A DNA stretch of 64,000 nucleotides from Dichetophora obliterata (lineage: Eukaryota > Arthropoda > Insecta > Diptera > Sciomyzidae), in contig OY986437.1 of assembly GCA_963920525.1 (NCBI GenBank), positions 93,706,213-93,770,212 on the forward strand, read 5' to 3'. The notes under the pieces are model-generated. The model searched no databases. It worked only from the letters and a program-made list of their open reading frames with translations, and had not been told where the DNA came from. Position numbers and translations under genes: made by a program. Within the stretch, counting starts at the first letter, position 1; the number at the start of each line of letters is the position of its first letter. Of this stretch, positions 33,116-45,974 are shown piece after piece.

Positions 33116-35960
33116 GCTATAACCAGGGGCGTAACTAGCGGGGGGTAAGGGGGTAGATTACCTCCCTACTTTTTTAGAGTTAGCCTAATTTTTATTTTTA
33201 ACTAAAATTTCTTAAAATATTGATTTTTATAAACAATAATTATGAATGCATCAAAGCCAGTCGTGCCGTTTATTGCCATTTTCATAACAAAAACCAACTT
33301 TAGTCGGCTATTTCATTTTAATTCATACCCAAAACTATCTTCAGCCGGCCAATTCACTTTTAGTCGTACCTTAAACAAACTTCACTCGGATAACTCACTT
33401 TCAGTCGTACCTTAAACAAAATTCAGTCGGCCAACTTATTTTAAGTCGTATTAGCGTTGAATTGTTGTAAACGAATCCAATGTTCCTCTGTGACCAAATG
33501 CAGAAAAAGTTCAGAAAAGTAGTATAAATTTTGGTAAAAAAGTAAGGAAATAGTAATGCATAGTAATGTAAAAGAGAACAGAGGACCAAATGGAAAAATG
33601 GACCATTTTTAGTCCAATTGTGCAACCGTGTTCTTCACCAAAAATAAAAACCGAAAATGATATTTTTGTCTGACCAAAAATATATAAATGATTTTTATTT
33701 AAGATGTAAAAGCTAAAATCAGATTACTATTTTTATATCTGAAATCAAAATAAACTCAAAAATCATAAAATAATGATAAATGCTTAAGTTTTTGGATATA
33801 GCTTAATGATAACAGTCTCTGATACAAATACCTTGTCAAAAGGTTGAAAAAATAAGTGGAATAAAACAAGCCCAAACGAACAAAGGCTTACTCAGTCGCC
33901 ACACATATTCCCCTTTTAAAGCCTAATTACTACATTTTTGTAGAATTTTCTGAGATTGAAATTTTTATCCAGAAATACTCAACATTTGTAATAAAAAATT
34001 TAATGATCAAAATCTGCCAACATATTTATAGAAATTTCCTTAGCACAAGAACTCTGATGTAAATTCTTTAATTTCATTGTCTTAACATTTTTATTTATAA
34101 ACAATTATAATAAATAAATAAATAATGAATTTAAAGGATTTAGTCAAACTATTGAAAAAAGGTCCATTTTAACTTTTAAACTCGAGGTGTGCCATCATCA
34201 CAAAGAACACAATTTTTAAATCTGCATTCAAAATTAATTTATTATAAAAGAATCGCTTTATGTCATTGTTGATGTTTTAAACGAAATTTCCCAAAGCTCT
34301 AAGAAAATTGACAAGTGGACTCGAAATGCTGCATATTCGCTATCAAACCAACTCATTTCTGTGGACTTTATAATAAGTTTTGTTTTTATGAAAAATGCGC
34401 AAGTAAATATGAAACACCTGACTGAATCTCTTGAAGCCGTTGAACTGAATATTTTAGATGCTATTAAATTTATTTCTTGTACCCTTAAACAATAAGAAAA
34501 AAATAAATTATGACTCTAAAGGTACGGATAACCTAATAAATAGTGCTGTTGCATTGCTAAAATCTTTTAATGTGGATTATGAAAAGGAATTCTCAATTCG
34601 CCATCGCCGTTGTCTTGCGCCGAAAGGTTTGGATGATAACAATGCCAACACGGCTTATTTTTCGATGAACTGTTTTTTTAGAAAAAAATTATTCGATAAG
34701 ATAACTTCACTGATGCGAGATAAATTAAGCAGTTGCTTGGAAACAATAAAGCCTCCGTATGAACTCTTTAATCCAATTCTATCTAACTTGACCCAAAATC
34801 TAATTCTAGAATCAATAAAATTGTAACCAAAACATTGTTTGTTGGATTCACTTCAATTCAAAGCGGAATTTGAATGATCTATGCGATCATTCTATGATCT
34901 ATGCGAAGGCGTAGAAACTTTATTGTGTACAGCTAATGTTTCAGAATGCAATAAAAAAAATCCCTTCCTGCTGTTAACAAAAATGTCACGTTTGCTGTGC
35001 ACAGCGCCTGTTACTGTTGCAGGAAATGGGAGAATGTTCATGCAAATTAAAATTAGTTAAAAATTATTTAAGAACCACGCAAAGTGACTCACGTCTTAAT
35101 GACTTAATAATACTTTCATCGGTCATAGTTGATCTCATTTACTTAGATAATATTAGTTAAAAATTAGAAATTAAGTTTGTATTTTTTATTTAAAACACAA
35201 TTTTTTTAATTAATTTAAAAAAGTAAAAGCAAAAATATAAAGGAAATTGAAAGCCCTGTTTATTTTTTAACACATATATACTATGAATTTTTAAAACAAA
35301 ACGAAAATAAATTTTAAATGCTGATTTGATAATGTTGAAATACTTTTATTTTATTTTCTTTGAAGAAGATCGAAAGATTGAAAAGTGTGACTGTATTAAA
35401 AATTTCAGGATTTCTTAAAACGGTGCCAAAGATTAACTAAAAAGGCCATTTGAGCTGAAACTGTTTGCATTATATTTATTATTGTAAAATCTCTAAGATT
35501 ATTACCTACAATCATCTATTAAAACCTAAAACTCGAATTTTTAGAGCGTTAGAAATGTAAAAAATAGGGTAATTTTTCAATTTTTGTTTTGAAAATGATG
35601 CCAAAAACAGGTATGAAGTTAAGTTGGATGATTATACGTAATCTTATAGTTTCAAGTACTATCGTTTGGATGAACTAAAAAAAATTTCAGTTACCTGTTG
35701 TAAAAGCTGAGAAATCGTTGCCACCTTTTTGTATTCGAAAAATTATGTCCAAATTGCGAAAGCAAAATTATATGTATTTTGATTTACAAAGGTTTTTTTT
35801 TTTCATCATTAAGAAAAGTTTTTAAAAAAATAATTACTAAGTGTTTTTCTTAGCCGTTCAAATAAAAAAGACCCCTTAAGATTTATTTATATTGATCGAA
35901 CGGATGAGTGACTTTATATAATTCAACTATGTTGTATTTAAAAAAAGTCCTGGTTATAAC
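33116..35960. mobile_element. 2.8-kb hAT element inserted in the palindrome
   Basis: The left end CAGGGGCGTAACTAGCGGGG (33124) is a typical hAT terminus. The right end (...AAGTCCTG, 35952) is eroded but keeps CCTG. Flanking octamers GCTATAAC (33116-33123) and GTTATAAC (35953-35960) differ at one base, and removing the element restores the palindrome arm. Subterminal repeats of about 42 bp with CAGTCGGCCAA and TTTCAGTCGTACCTTAAAC lie at 33255-33450. A decayed transposase is inside. Confidence 0.75.
34232..35160 (+). pseudogene. hAT transposase relic (P52rIPK/ZMYM1-like)
   Basis: 34232-34493 reads LNEISQSSKKIDKWTRNAAY, SLSNQLISVDFIISFVFMKN and a following MKHLTESLEAVELNILDAI. Another frame (34458-34826) gives AVALLKSFNVDYEKEFSIRH, AYFSMNCFFRKKLFDKITSL and KPPYELFNPILSNLTQN. 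From about 34960 the dimerisation domain is recognisable across frames (NPFLLLTKMSRLLCTAPVTV, AGNGRMF, then SRLNDLIILSSV). Order and spacing match the C-terminal two-thirds of this hAT family. At least three frame changes make it a pseudogene. Confidence 0.7.
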
Positions 35961-36210
35961 TTGACTATTTACTGCTCGATTGAAACAAAAAATATACGGA
36001 CAGTACAGTACAATATTCGGAACAGTATGCTTTTTATTTCAATCGATGACATAGTTTTAGCTACATTTTAATTTGAATGAAGTCATGCCATTATAACTGC
36101 AAAAGTCCAGTTGTCTAAAAAACCTCATTAAAGAAAAAAAAAAACTTGTAGAAATATTTGTGCTCAGGAGGCTCAAATAAACAAGCCCTCAAATATACCG
36201 TTCTTAGTAT

Positions 36211-36830
36211 TTCTTCAAAATATAAATTTGTAAGTCAGTGCTATTAATAAATTTTAATATCTAATGATTACACTGTACAAAAACTGTACAATTGTGTAAT
36301 TGTGTTCGAGATGGAGCAAGCTAGATAGCAAAATCACTATTAACAAAATTTAATTCTAGCTGAATAAACAGTTTTGGAGTTTTTGTGCTTTTGAAAATAA
36401 AAACAGATATCTCAGGTATTCAATATTGAGCAGAAGAGATAACACAAAACCACTTGTACACGAAAACTATTATCCAAAAGTTTTTATAATTACAGAGCGG
36501 CTAAGGAGTTTTTCGCTGTTTTGTGATAGATTTTTACTGCAATATCCTCTGGTGTTTTCAAGATAGAACAAAGTTAATAAAGCCAAACCACTCGTTGCAT
36601 CTAAAAATCTTATTTAAGAAGTTTTATTCTTAAGTACTCGTAAAATATTTCGTTTTAGTGCACTTCAGTCGTTTTCAGGATTATAGAATTACATCAATAT
36701 GATATGCCTATTTGTATTGAAATAAAACAATACATTTTCAGATACATTTAAGATATAATCATGTGATCTTTTAAAGTTTGACTCTTTTTAAAATATGAAA
36801 ATGGGACCTAAGCTCCCAGAGAAAAATAGT
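36211..36830. other. Gene-free AT-rich stretch
   Basis: No supported gene or repeat on this scale. Confidence 0.35.
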
Positions 36831-37235
36831 GTCACTTAAAATCTAAAAGATTTCTTCTTAAAATATATTAAGATCAAGGAATATGAAAGACGCAGGTATG
36901 AAACAAAAACAAGAAGAAAACCTAGTTACAAAACCTAGTTATCTTATACAGCTTTCTTCTTAAACAAAGTCAAGAAGAAAACCTTTTAGCTTTAGAAGAT
37001 TTCTTCCTCAACAAAATCAAGAAGAACTCCTTATAGTTCTATAAGATTTCTTCTTAAATAAAATTAAAAAGAAAACCTAGTAGCTGCATGAGATTTCTTC
37101 TTAAACAAAATTAAGAAGAAAACTAATTAAATCTATAACTTTAAGAACAAAATCTTTTTGGGTAAAAACCATACAGAAATTTTCTTAAGTTGGCTCTGCA
37201 TTATTAGGTTTTTTATGGCGATTTTTCTGTGTGTA
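36830..37235. repeat. Tandem/subterminal array with TTTCTTCTTAAA words
   Basis: Four to five imperfect ~55-bp units built from GATTTCTTCTTAAACAAA and AAGAAGAAAACCTAGTTA, followed by TTGGCTCTGC and TTTTTCTGTGTGTAG. Related to one end of the ACACAGAGCCAAAA element at 17943-19154, but more decayed. Confidence 0.6.
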
Positions 37236-37236
37236 G

Positions 37237-37995
37237 CGTTCGACCGATTAATTGACATGGGCATTGGCTTGCTCGGCAGAAAATTAGAGCATCGTCATCT
37301 GTTCAAAATTATATAATCGGAATCTGTTTGTATCGGTTGAAATTTAAAAATTGGCAGCGGTTTTGTATCGGCATCAGTTGAAAAAATGAGTCGGCGTCGG
37401 TACAGGTTAAAATGATAAATTTTTTGCCGATACAATAGCGATTTTGTGCACATTACATAAAATAAAAAAAAAAACCAATGAAAAAAATTCCATCTGAGTT
37501 TTTCTGTTCCCAACTACAAAATTTTTGCGGTTGCGACCAAATATCTTTCAACTCCGCCATCCAGTATTACAAGTAAGCAACTTTTTAGTAATGCAGGACA
37601 ATTAAACAGCGATAGGAGTGGAGATATTCAAGTTCTTAAAAGTTCTTATAACTTATATATACTATTATATAATTTACACACATACTGGATATTTAATGAT
37701 TTTACTTTTTATGTTGAATGTTTTGAATAAATAATATACATAGATTGTTTGCATTCAGATATTTTATTTTATTGAAATCAAATTTAGTAAGTATTCGACC
37801 AATTAATCGGCATCGGTATCAGAAGAAAATTCTGAATCGGCACCGACAAAGGTTTTGGCTCAAAATTATATAATCGGTTCTGTATCGGCATCGGTTAAAA
37901 CTTAAGAATCAGCATCGGTATCGGTTTTTAAAATGTACTCAACATCGTCATCGGAATAGGCAACTGTGGAAAAATCAGGAATCGGTATAGCACTA
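37237..37995. repeat. Two diverged copies of an ATCGGCATCGG-rich repeat
   Basis: Copy one starts TTCGACCGATTAATTGACAT (37238), copy two TTCGACCAATTAATCGGCAT (37795). Both contain AATTATATAATCGG and multiple CGGCATCGGT units, as in subterminal minisatellites of hAT-like MITEs. About 300 bp of unrelated AT-rich sequence separates them. Confidence 0.6.
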
Positions 37996-38140
37996 GTCCT
38001 AAGTAACTTTAAAAGAACATTTTTTATAATTTAATTAGCTCCTAACATTTTAAGATAAATTTTCAAAATCATGTTGAAATGCAAATATCACAATAGAGGC
38101 ATTTCACGTGAAGTGGACAACGAAAAAATGTCCGGTTCTG

Positions 38141-38281
38141 GACGTCAAATAGACGAGAGTGTTACTACAGCGTAAGGCTTATGAGCACTATCAAGCGTAT
38201 ATACTTACTTCATTTGTTTATTCATTATTGTTAAGGCTTATGTGCCTCGCGCTGTAGTACGAATCGCGCCTATTTGACGGC
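38141..38281. repeat. 140-bp inverted-repeat element
   Basis: GACGTCAAATAGACGAGAGT and GTTACTACAGCG on the left are matched by the inverted copy on the right (CGCTGTAGTACGAATCGCGC, CTATTTGACGGC). A small MITE or hairpin. Confidence 0.55.
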
Positions 38282-41200
38282 AAAAAACAGCGTCACTTTT
38301 TTGTTTATGAACTGTACTAAAACTTTTATTGAAAATGTTGAGCAGATTTTAATACACATATAAACCTCAATAAAATTCGTCCTTTGTTATTACTACAAAA
38401 GACTGCATTGAGAAAAATTGCAACACTAACCGATTTTTGCCTTCAATAAACCTGTTGAGACGTTTAATGATTTAAGCGGTAAGAAATCTATACCATAATT
38501 AAGTTTTAAAAATGTTCTTTAAAACGAGTGGGCACATTCAATACTGGTATTTATTATTTAAATATCTGGTATTTATAACTTTATAAGAAATGCGGACTTA
38601 TTCATAACTGCACCCATTTTTCGCACTTCTCACTACCGAAGTAGTTTATTAAATTTTGGCTTACAGATTGTTCAAAAAACGAGAATCAAAGGAATTTATT
38701 TGTTTTATTTCATTTCACTCTGAAATTACAGTTTTTTTTGCTCTCCATTAGCTAGTTTTTACTTTTTTTTTCATTCTTTACTTTTATGTTATTCTATTAA
38801 CTTTAATTTTTAATATGAATTCTCCTATGTTATTACTTCTTATGCATTTCAATCGTTGCAGTTTATTATTGGTTTTCAAATATAAATATATTTGTCAACT
38901 CAGAACTCAATTAACGTAATATTTGAAGTGACTATAACACTATTTTCTTATAAGAATTTAAATTGTTTATTGCAATCTATTTAAACTTTTTAAATATAAT
39001 ATTATAAAGATTATAGATACTTACATATTTTTCCTATAAGCAATTTCTCATTTGTGGACTTCAACCAAATCTTGGTTGATAGAGAGATACTTATTTTCTC
39101 AGTGTAGAATGTACAAGACACTTTGGAGTTTTTCAAAGAAAACTAAAGGAAAATCACAAAATACAGACTAACCGCAAAATAAATGAAATAGTCTACCAAA
39201 TGTAGCAAAGACGAAAGTGAAAACCGTTCATAAAACTCAGTCATAAAACCACTATTACTTTGTAACCACCTCTCTATTCACGCTAGAGCCTGTGCAGGGA
39301 CCAGAATTGGCTCTGTTGAAAAACCCTTTTATATTCGCATTATGTTTATTAATATTTATTTATTTAAATAGCTAGTTCCGGCATTTCTAGCACTGAAGGC
39401 GGCAAAGTTAAAAACAAACTTTCGGCAAATTGTCTAACCTGTCAGCACGAGGGTTCCATGTCATTTTATCGTCGTCAACGTCGTCTATTTAGCCCTCAGC
39501 CATTGAGTTGGCACAAAAGGCGAATGGATAAAAAACAATTTCATGGTTATTGTTTGGAAATAAGTTTGTTCATCTACGAGAATTTGTGTATGTGTATTGA
39601 GCATGAGTACGCAGAGTGTGTCTTAAGACCCTTGTGGCTTTGCTTATACAATTTCGATTATTGTAACATAAAACGATAAATACCTTGCTTCGTTGGAAAA
39701 AACCCTCTATTTTCCATTCTATGATGGTTGAAATGACGTTTTTTCTCTTCCTGTATTAGTTTATCTGAGCTTGTTTTTCTTACAAGTACTGATGGTACTT
39801 TGATTTTCCACACACTGCTCGATAGCTATTTAAATTAATTCACCCCATTTTTGTAGAGCACTTTTTGCCATTTTAAAGTATTCATCTATGTATAAGGTTG
39901 ACGCTCAATAAAAACTTCAACTCGTTTTTAAGCATTGAAGTGTCTTAAGGTGGTTGTTTTTGTTTGGTTGTTTTTGCTGCTTGTCTTCATCTATGATACA
40001 AATATTTATGTTTTGACTACATTTTTGACAATGTAATAAGACCCTTAGGAATTTTGTAATATCATTCATAAGTAGTTGATGATAAATACCATTCGAATTT
40101 GACAGTTCTGAAGTGATGAAGGGGGTCGATATTGTTATATATATTGTAGGGATTAATAAACTTTTGTTCCGTATGACTTTCTAGGATTTGAGCTAATGAT
40201 AAATATGTATAAACAAATATGAGTTATAAAAGATTTAGATACTTTACGTTTCAGTTATTGTGAGTATTGTTAGACAGTTGCATTCGGTTTCAAGAATGAT
40301 GCTATCACAATTAATCGAAGTTGAATAAAATTTAAATTTGATCATAATTTATTGCTGATAATGACCAAACTGACAAGAAGTCACAGAAATAAAAAGCAAA
40401 AGATATTCATTTTGAAGTTATTTAGTTCGTAAGAAAGCTTCGCTTAAAACGTTAAAAAAGACGCATTTCCTTTAAAACATTTGGGTTGAAAAGAAAAAAA
40501 AGAGGCGTATCAAGTTTCACACTCTCAAAAAGCGAAATTTCTTCGCATTTTCCTAGGTTTACTAATTTGAAGGATAATTTTTTTAATAATAATTTCCATT
40601 CAATATAATTTTGAATTATAATAAAATTATTGTAATCGAATTTAAAAATAATATATAAAGATAAATTTATATTAATTAAAATAGAAAAAGTATGTTTTTG
40701 ACCCTGTTGGAAAAAAATCCGTAGAAATTCGTATACTTTATAATCTGTTAAAATTGTTTTCTCCAAAATATTGTCGCAAAATTATACGGGAATCTGCGAG
40801 TTAACTTGTTAAGTTTAAGGGGCGTGTCTTCTCTGTTTTTTTAAAAATTTTAAAATTATCTGAAATGTTTTCCACCTAATATTTTCTTAAGGAAAATTGA
40901 ATGCACGATAGAATATAACCTCTACCCCCTGTGATAAAAATTTTCAAAGTGATTTTCCAGAGAACCATTAAAGGCTTAATCGGGCAGTTATTATTATTAC
41001 AAATAACATGTTAATTATTGCAAAACATAACTTTAACTTTTTAATGAACTATATATTTCCGAAAAATAATTAGAAATGGTTAAAAAAATTGGAAATGAAA
41101 GAAGTAGAAGAATATTTTTAGATTGACTATAGAAATTTGTTTTACATATCCAGAACTGTGGCAAATAACACTGTAGGGAAATAAAAAGACACACGAAAAC

Positions 41201-41466
41201 GCCGAGACATTTGAACTTTATTTTTGGTGGTAGAGTTTAGTGGCATACTCCGATTTTTCCAATCAGATCAAACTCTCGAGAAATTCGCAATGGAATCTTA
41301 GTCACTTCTAGATTATTTTTTCTAAATATCCAATGGATCAAGAGTGCTCTATTGTACAAGCATAGCATAGTAAAAATCAACAGATAACACTATGCGACAA
41401 TTCTAGGGTCATGGAATCTAACGAAAAAGCGACCAACTCAGATCCATGGTTCTGATCTAGACCAAC
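38282..41466. other. Gene-free stretch, partly complex sequence
   Basis: No supported gene. 39250-39700 has mixed composition and no visible repeats and may be host single-copy DNA. The 73-codon ORF there lacks relatives and splice context. The 104-codon minus ORF at 40452-40766 is rich in F, I, L, K and N, as expected from AT-rich noncoding DNA. Confidence 0.35.
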
Positions 41467-42999
41467 AAAACCCTAATAGGGTTTTGCAAAGTTAACTCGC
41501 TTTTAAAAGATATAGACATTGAAAGTTTGCCTCTTGCAGAGTATTTTTTAAAAATGAAGTGCTCATAAGGGCGTATTGAATTAAATTTTTTTGTCTAACT
41601 TCTTATTCTAAGAGGTCTCTAAGGTTCCATAGGGTGGTCTCCCAAAAAAAGGATGTTTCACTTTCCCGCTAGGAAAAAGTTGTTTTTTGAGAAAAACAGT
41701 AAAAATTAACGATCTATAAATGCTTTGATTTTTGTAAGAAAAACTACATATGTCTTAAAGCAAAAGTTAATAAAGATTTTAACTAACAATATCTCGCCAA
41801 ACAAGATGCCACTCTTGATTTTTACTCACAGTGTCCTTTGCGAAGGATATTCGAATCTTAAGTACACTTAAAATAGCACAGAACTTTTGATTGTTATCTG
41901 ATTGTGTTAATTTAAGTGATATTTATTAAAGTGCTTACGTTTTCATTATATTTGGTGTATTTAAAATTTCCACATTTCTTCTCTATGCATTTACTGTTTT
42001 TTGAGAAAAGCATACTTTTTTAAAAAAATTAATATAAGACTTTATATCTCAGGCATCAGAAAAGGTAAAATAAATTTCGCTTTTTGAATTCTTCAGATAT
42101 CTCCTTTAAAGTTATTATTTTTTTTTTAAACACATCTTAAAAGCAATTGTTAAATCAATTGAGGCTCATCGAGTGGCAGGCTAAGAAAATCAAAATTTTA
42201 GTTTAACATTTTGGTAAATGATGAGGTGAGGTGTTTTCACGAAATAATTAATTTCATGCTAGGCAGAAACATTTTTTTAAAAAATCTAAACACAAAAAAG
42301 AATCGTGGCCATAACCTGGTTTTATTTTTTTTAATAAAAAAATACTTTCAGACAGTGTTTCATTCAGAAATAGTCTAAGAATCCAAACCACTGCTGATGC
42401 CAAAAATAAATAAAACCTTATCTTAATTTTTTTGAGAAACTTATAAAATTGCATTCAAAATACATTTCTCGAAAACAAGAAAATGCACTTGCGAAAAATA
42501 TGCAAATATTTAATTCGCCAAATTTAAAGAAAACCTAAACACTGCAACCAATCCAACATTTAGACAATCAGATAACAATCAATAGTTCTGTGCTATTTCC
42601 AGTGTACCTTTGAATTCGAGTATCTCCCACACAGGACAGTGAGGGTAGAAATCGAGAGTTGCATTTTGTTTGCAAGATATTCTTAGTTAAAGTCTGTATT
42701 TAATTTTGCTATAAGATATATGTAGTTTTTCTTACAAAAATCAAAGCATTTATAGATCGTTATTTTTTTCCTTGTGTAAGAGGAAGACATCCTTTTTTCT
42801 CTGTATTTTTTTTTTTGGTAGATCTTGACTACCATGCAACTTTTAAGACCTCTTAGAATGCGAAATTCGAAAAAATTGTAATTCGATACGCCTTAATGAG
42901 CACTTTATTTTTAAAAAATACTCTGCAAGAGGCAATCTTTAAATGCCTATATCTTTTCAAAGCGAGCTTACTTTGCAAATTCCTTTTAGGGTTTTCTTA
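41467..42999. repeat. Long palindrome (foldback element C), arms about 440 bp
   Basis: Left arm 41467-41908 and right arm 42561-42999 are inverted copies. Landmarks: TTGCCTCTTGCAGAGTATTT, AACGATCTATAAATGCTTTG, TTTGTAAGAAAAACTACATA and ATTGTTATCTGATTGT. The spacer of about 650 bp is AT-rich and non-coding. It is a different family from foldback A. No clear target duplication. Confidence 0.8.
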
Positions 43000-44238
43000 G
43001 TATACACTAGTACTATCATCCTGTGTTATCCACTTTTGCGTTAGAAAAATGTGTTGCACAGTGTTTTAGAACTCTATAATGAGCTGCTCTTTCATTCTCT
43101 TCTCTCTTTTTACAAAAACAGTGTTGCTTGTCATAAACTTTGCTTCATAGCAACGCAGAATACATGGGTTTCAGTGTAGCATTCATAGAAAATATTGCAC
43201 GGTTTTTTACTTGTATTTTGTTTTTGCGGCCGTGCACAGATTGCATATTTCCTATTCTTACACCGTGCAATGGGCATATCCTAGACATAGAGAAAACCTA
43301 AATATCGCTTTTGAAATACATCATTTATTCATTTTTAATTAAAAATTAACTCTAACAATGACCATCGTTGATATTCAGGCGTTTAAAAATAATTTATTTT
43401 AATTTGTGGTTCTATTTTTCTCAATTTTTCTTAATTTAGTCGTTCTTATATATTCGAGATAATATATATGTATATGCAAATTGTACTCTTCTGGAGCGAT
43501 TGATCAGTTAAATCGCAAAACATCGAATCGAATTTTTCGCAAGGAATCCGAGGTTCGAAAAACATGTTTGGTTGATAAAATCGTTCACCAGCTTCATCCG
43601 ATTCTGTTGTCAATTGTTTTTCATAAAAATTTAAAAGGACATACAAAATATGTGTTCTCAACCATACATGCATGTCGAATGTCTCAAATGAATGCATAAT
43701 TTTGTCGATGAAAATGCGACAATTTGTAAACCAATGTTTACAGTACTTCTTTGAAATTCGCAACATTCAGAAGTTTCCGAATATCTAGACCATCTAGTAC
43801 GCCTGTTCAAAATGAATTGAGGAATATTAAAATAAACTGAAATAAAATATTTTAATAGCACAAAATTACCTTCTCGAATTTTTTTTAATTGAAAGTTTTG
43901 GAAATGCGTATTAAATTTTAAGAAATATTGTTTTCACTAAACTTGTATTGATAAATTTTTTATAATATTATTGATACTGTTGGAATATCTTCCAACCTCA
44001 TTTTTTAAGAAAACAATGTCTTGAAAATGGTGAAATTAAGAATGTGTTTTTTTATAGGATAGGTTAAAAAATCGTGTTTTTTGTTGGTATAAAATAACGT
44101 TTTTGACTGAGAGTCAAAATTTACGCAAAAATCGTTTTGAAATTTTTTTTAAGGAATCTCAACACCTGCTTATTTTTTTAAAAAAACCAAGACCTGAAAA
44201 CGCCTGAATACGCCTGAAAACTTATGATTATCATTTAT
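43000..44238. other. Gene-free stretch with one unrecognised ORF
   Basis: A 106-codon minus ORF (43446-43766; begins MLRISKKYCKHWFTNCRIFI, later QPNMFFEPRIPCEKFDSMFC) has a composition less biased than its surroundings and could be a decayed coding fragment, but I do not recognise it. The rest holds nothing I can support. Confidence 0.25.
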
Positions 44239-44584
44239 GGGCAGGTTCTCATCTAGAGACCCAGATTCTTGATTTTTTTTCATAGAAAGAAGCAAATGAG
44301 CATCATGAGTTTTTTGAAAGTTATTTATTGATTGTTGAATTGTAGGAAAATATTTTTTTTTGATGCATAAAGAGTAATGGGAAGTGCCTTTACGCCGTCA
44401 AACGTCACGTAGAAAAAAGGTACCCAAACGGTCGCCATCTCCCCGCACGTTTATGTCACCTGATATAAAAAAACAAAAAAATTTTAAAAAATAATTTTAT
44501 ATTTATTGGAGTTTGAACCTATAATATCAGTAAATAGTTGAAAATTACATAAATGGCAGACATGTGAACATGTAGTTGTTTTTT

Positions 44585-45705
44585 TTCACATTTTTCGCTC
44601 TTTCAAGTGCTCTAAAAAAAACATGCCAATATTATCTGAGCTTAATTTTAGGACACAATAAATTTTATTTGCTTTAAATTAAAAAAAAAAATCCAAATCA
44701 ATCTATTTAGTAGCTCTTGAGATATCGTCGAGGCCAGTTTGTAAAACATGATTTTTCAGAAAACGCGTTTTGAGAAATTTGTTAAATGTGGACTGGTGTG
44801 AAGTAAGCCCAAAAGCTTTATTCCAAATTTTTTAACACAGCCTAACTTTTGAATTCGCCGTAAAATTCACCTCAAACATTTCAATTCGCCTCAACTAGTT
44901 AAAAGTGGCAAAAAATAGCTAAATAATTTATGTTCCTAAATAAAATAAAGCAAATACGTGTAATAATGCCAAAATACAACCTAAAAATAAAAACTTGGGC
45001 TGAAATGCAAAAAAACAAGAACTTTTGTATGAAAATTCCAAATTTCTTTTTTAAACCAAAAAAAAAAAAAATAAACGAAGGTGAAAAGGTTCCACTCTAC
45101 ATTTTTATTCAAAAATTTATTTTAATATGGCAAATCGACTGGCACTATGCTCAAGTTCAGCTCTATCGTCTTTGGTACCTAAATTAGGGCTGCAATGCAA
45201 AAAATCGTGTTTTTTGTGTGAAAGTAAGAATTCCACACCCCAAAACTTACCCCAAAAAAAAGTTCCATCCTGAATTTTGAATATGTGATAGCATATAAAA
45301 AACTGATGATTTTAGTCTCTAATCCCAAAATTGCTATTAATCGTCCTTCATATCGTAAAATAGTCTTGAAATAAAATAATCAGTCTAGAAAAAAACATTT
45401 TTTTTTTGAACGAAAAAACTATAGAAGATGAAAAGGTTTCACTTTACAGTTTTGTTCAAACATTTTATTTTATGTGTTTTATTGAATGACACTTTGGTGA
45501 AATCCCACTTTGTCGTGATATGTGTTCAAAACGCGTGTTCTGAAAAATCATGTTCTTAAAACTGATTCCATGAAATCTCAAGAACTACTCTTTGGATTGA
45601 CTTGAATTTTTTTTTTGTTTCAATGTCGATAAAATTTATTGTATCCTAAACCTAAACTCAGATAATATTAACCAGTTTTTTCGTTTTTAGAGCAGTTACT
45701 TATAC
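44585..45705. repeat. Foldback inserted in the left arm
   Basis: About 44600-44785 and 45530-45695 are inverted copies (AATATTATCTGAGCTTAATT against the copy near 45660; GGACACAATAAATTTTAT; CTCTTGAGAT; CAGAAAACGCG). Its removal makes the left outer arm collinear with the right arm. The 85-codon ORF in its loop is lysine-rich low complexity and not supported. Confidence 0.65.
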
Positions 45706-45918
45706 TACGTTCATACTACGGCATAAATTACTTAATTTGCCATAAATTACTTCACTTAAATCAACTGCGTTCAAACTAGCTGTTCGTAATTTGTTTTGAC
45801 AGTTCGTTGGCAACTCATATATTTGCTTATTTTGTGGCAAAAGTAAGTAAAGCAAAGAAAGTAAATATGCAATCGCAATTCATTAAAGTGAATTTAAGCA
45901 TTTTTAGTTTTATTTAGC

Positions 45919-45936
45919 ATGTCCGACCAGGAAAAA
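45919..45936 (+). other. Possible first exon fragment (MSDQEK)
   Basis: ATG TCC GAC CAG GAA AAA is followed by GTAATG, a plausible donor site. It lies left of the TTAA transposon and inside the large inverted-repeat element, so it could be the start of another captured gene. Six codons cannot prove that. Confidence 0.15.
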
Positions 45937-45974
45937 GTAATGTTTCCACTATTATCAATTTATATATATATATA

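Larger units (their letters stand above)
32541..36210. repeat. Palindromic element split by a hAT insertion
   Basis: Left arm about 32541-32800. The right arm is 33085-33123 plus 35953-36210 once the hAT at 33124-35952 is removed. Matching landmarks, left against inverted right: GAACCTCCTGA, GGTTTTTTAGATAAC, AAAAAGCATACTGTT, TTTCGATCGAGCAG and GCTCATCAAAG. Restored length is about 840 bp, with arms of about 250 bp at moderate identity. It is non-coding. Confidence 0.7.

Noticed and set aside
40452..40766. 104-codon minus ORF
   Set aside because: Strongly biased composition and no recognisable domain.
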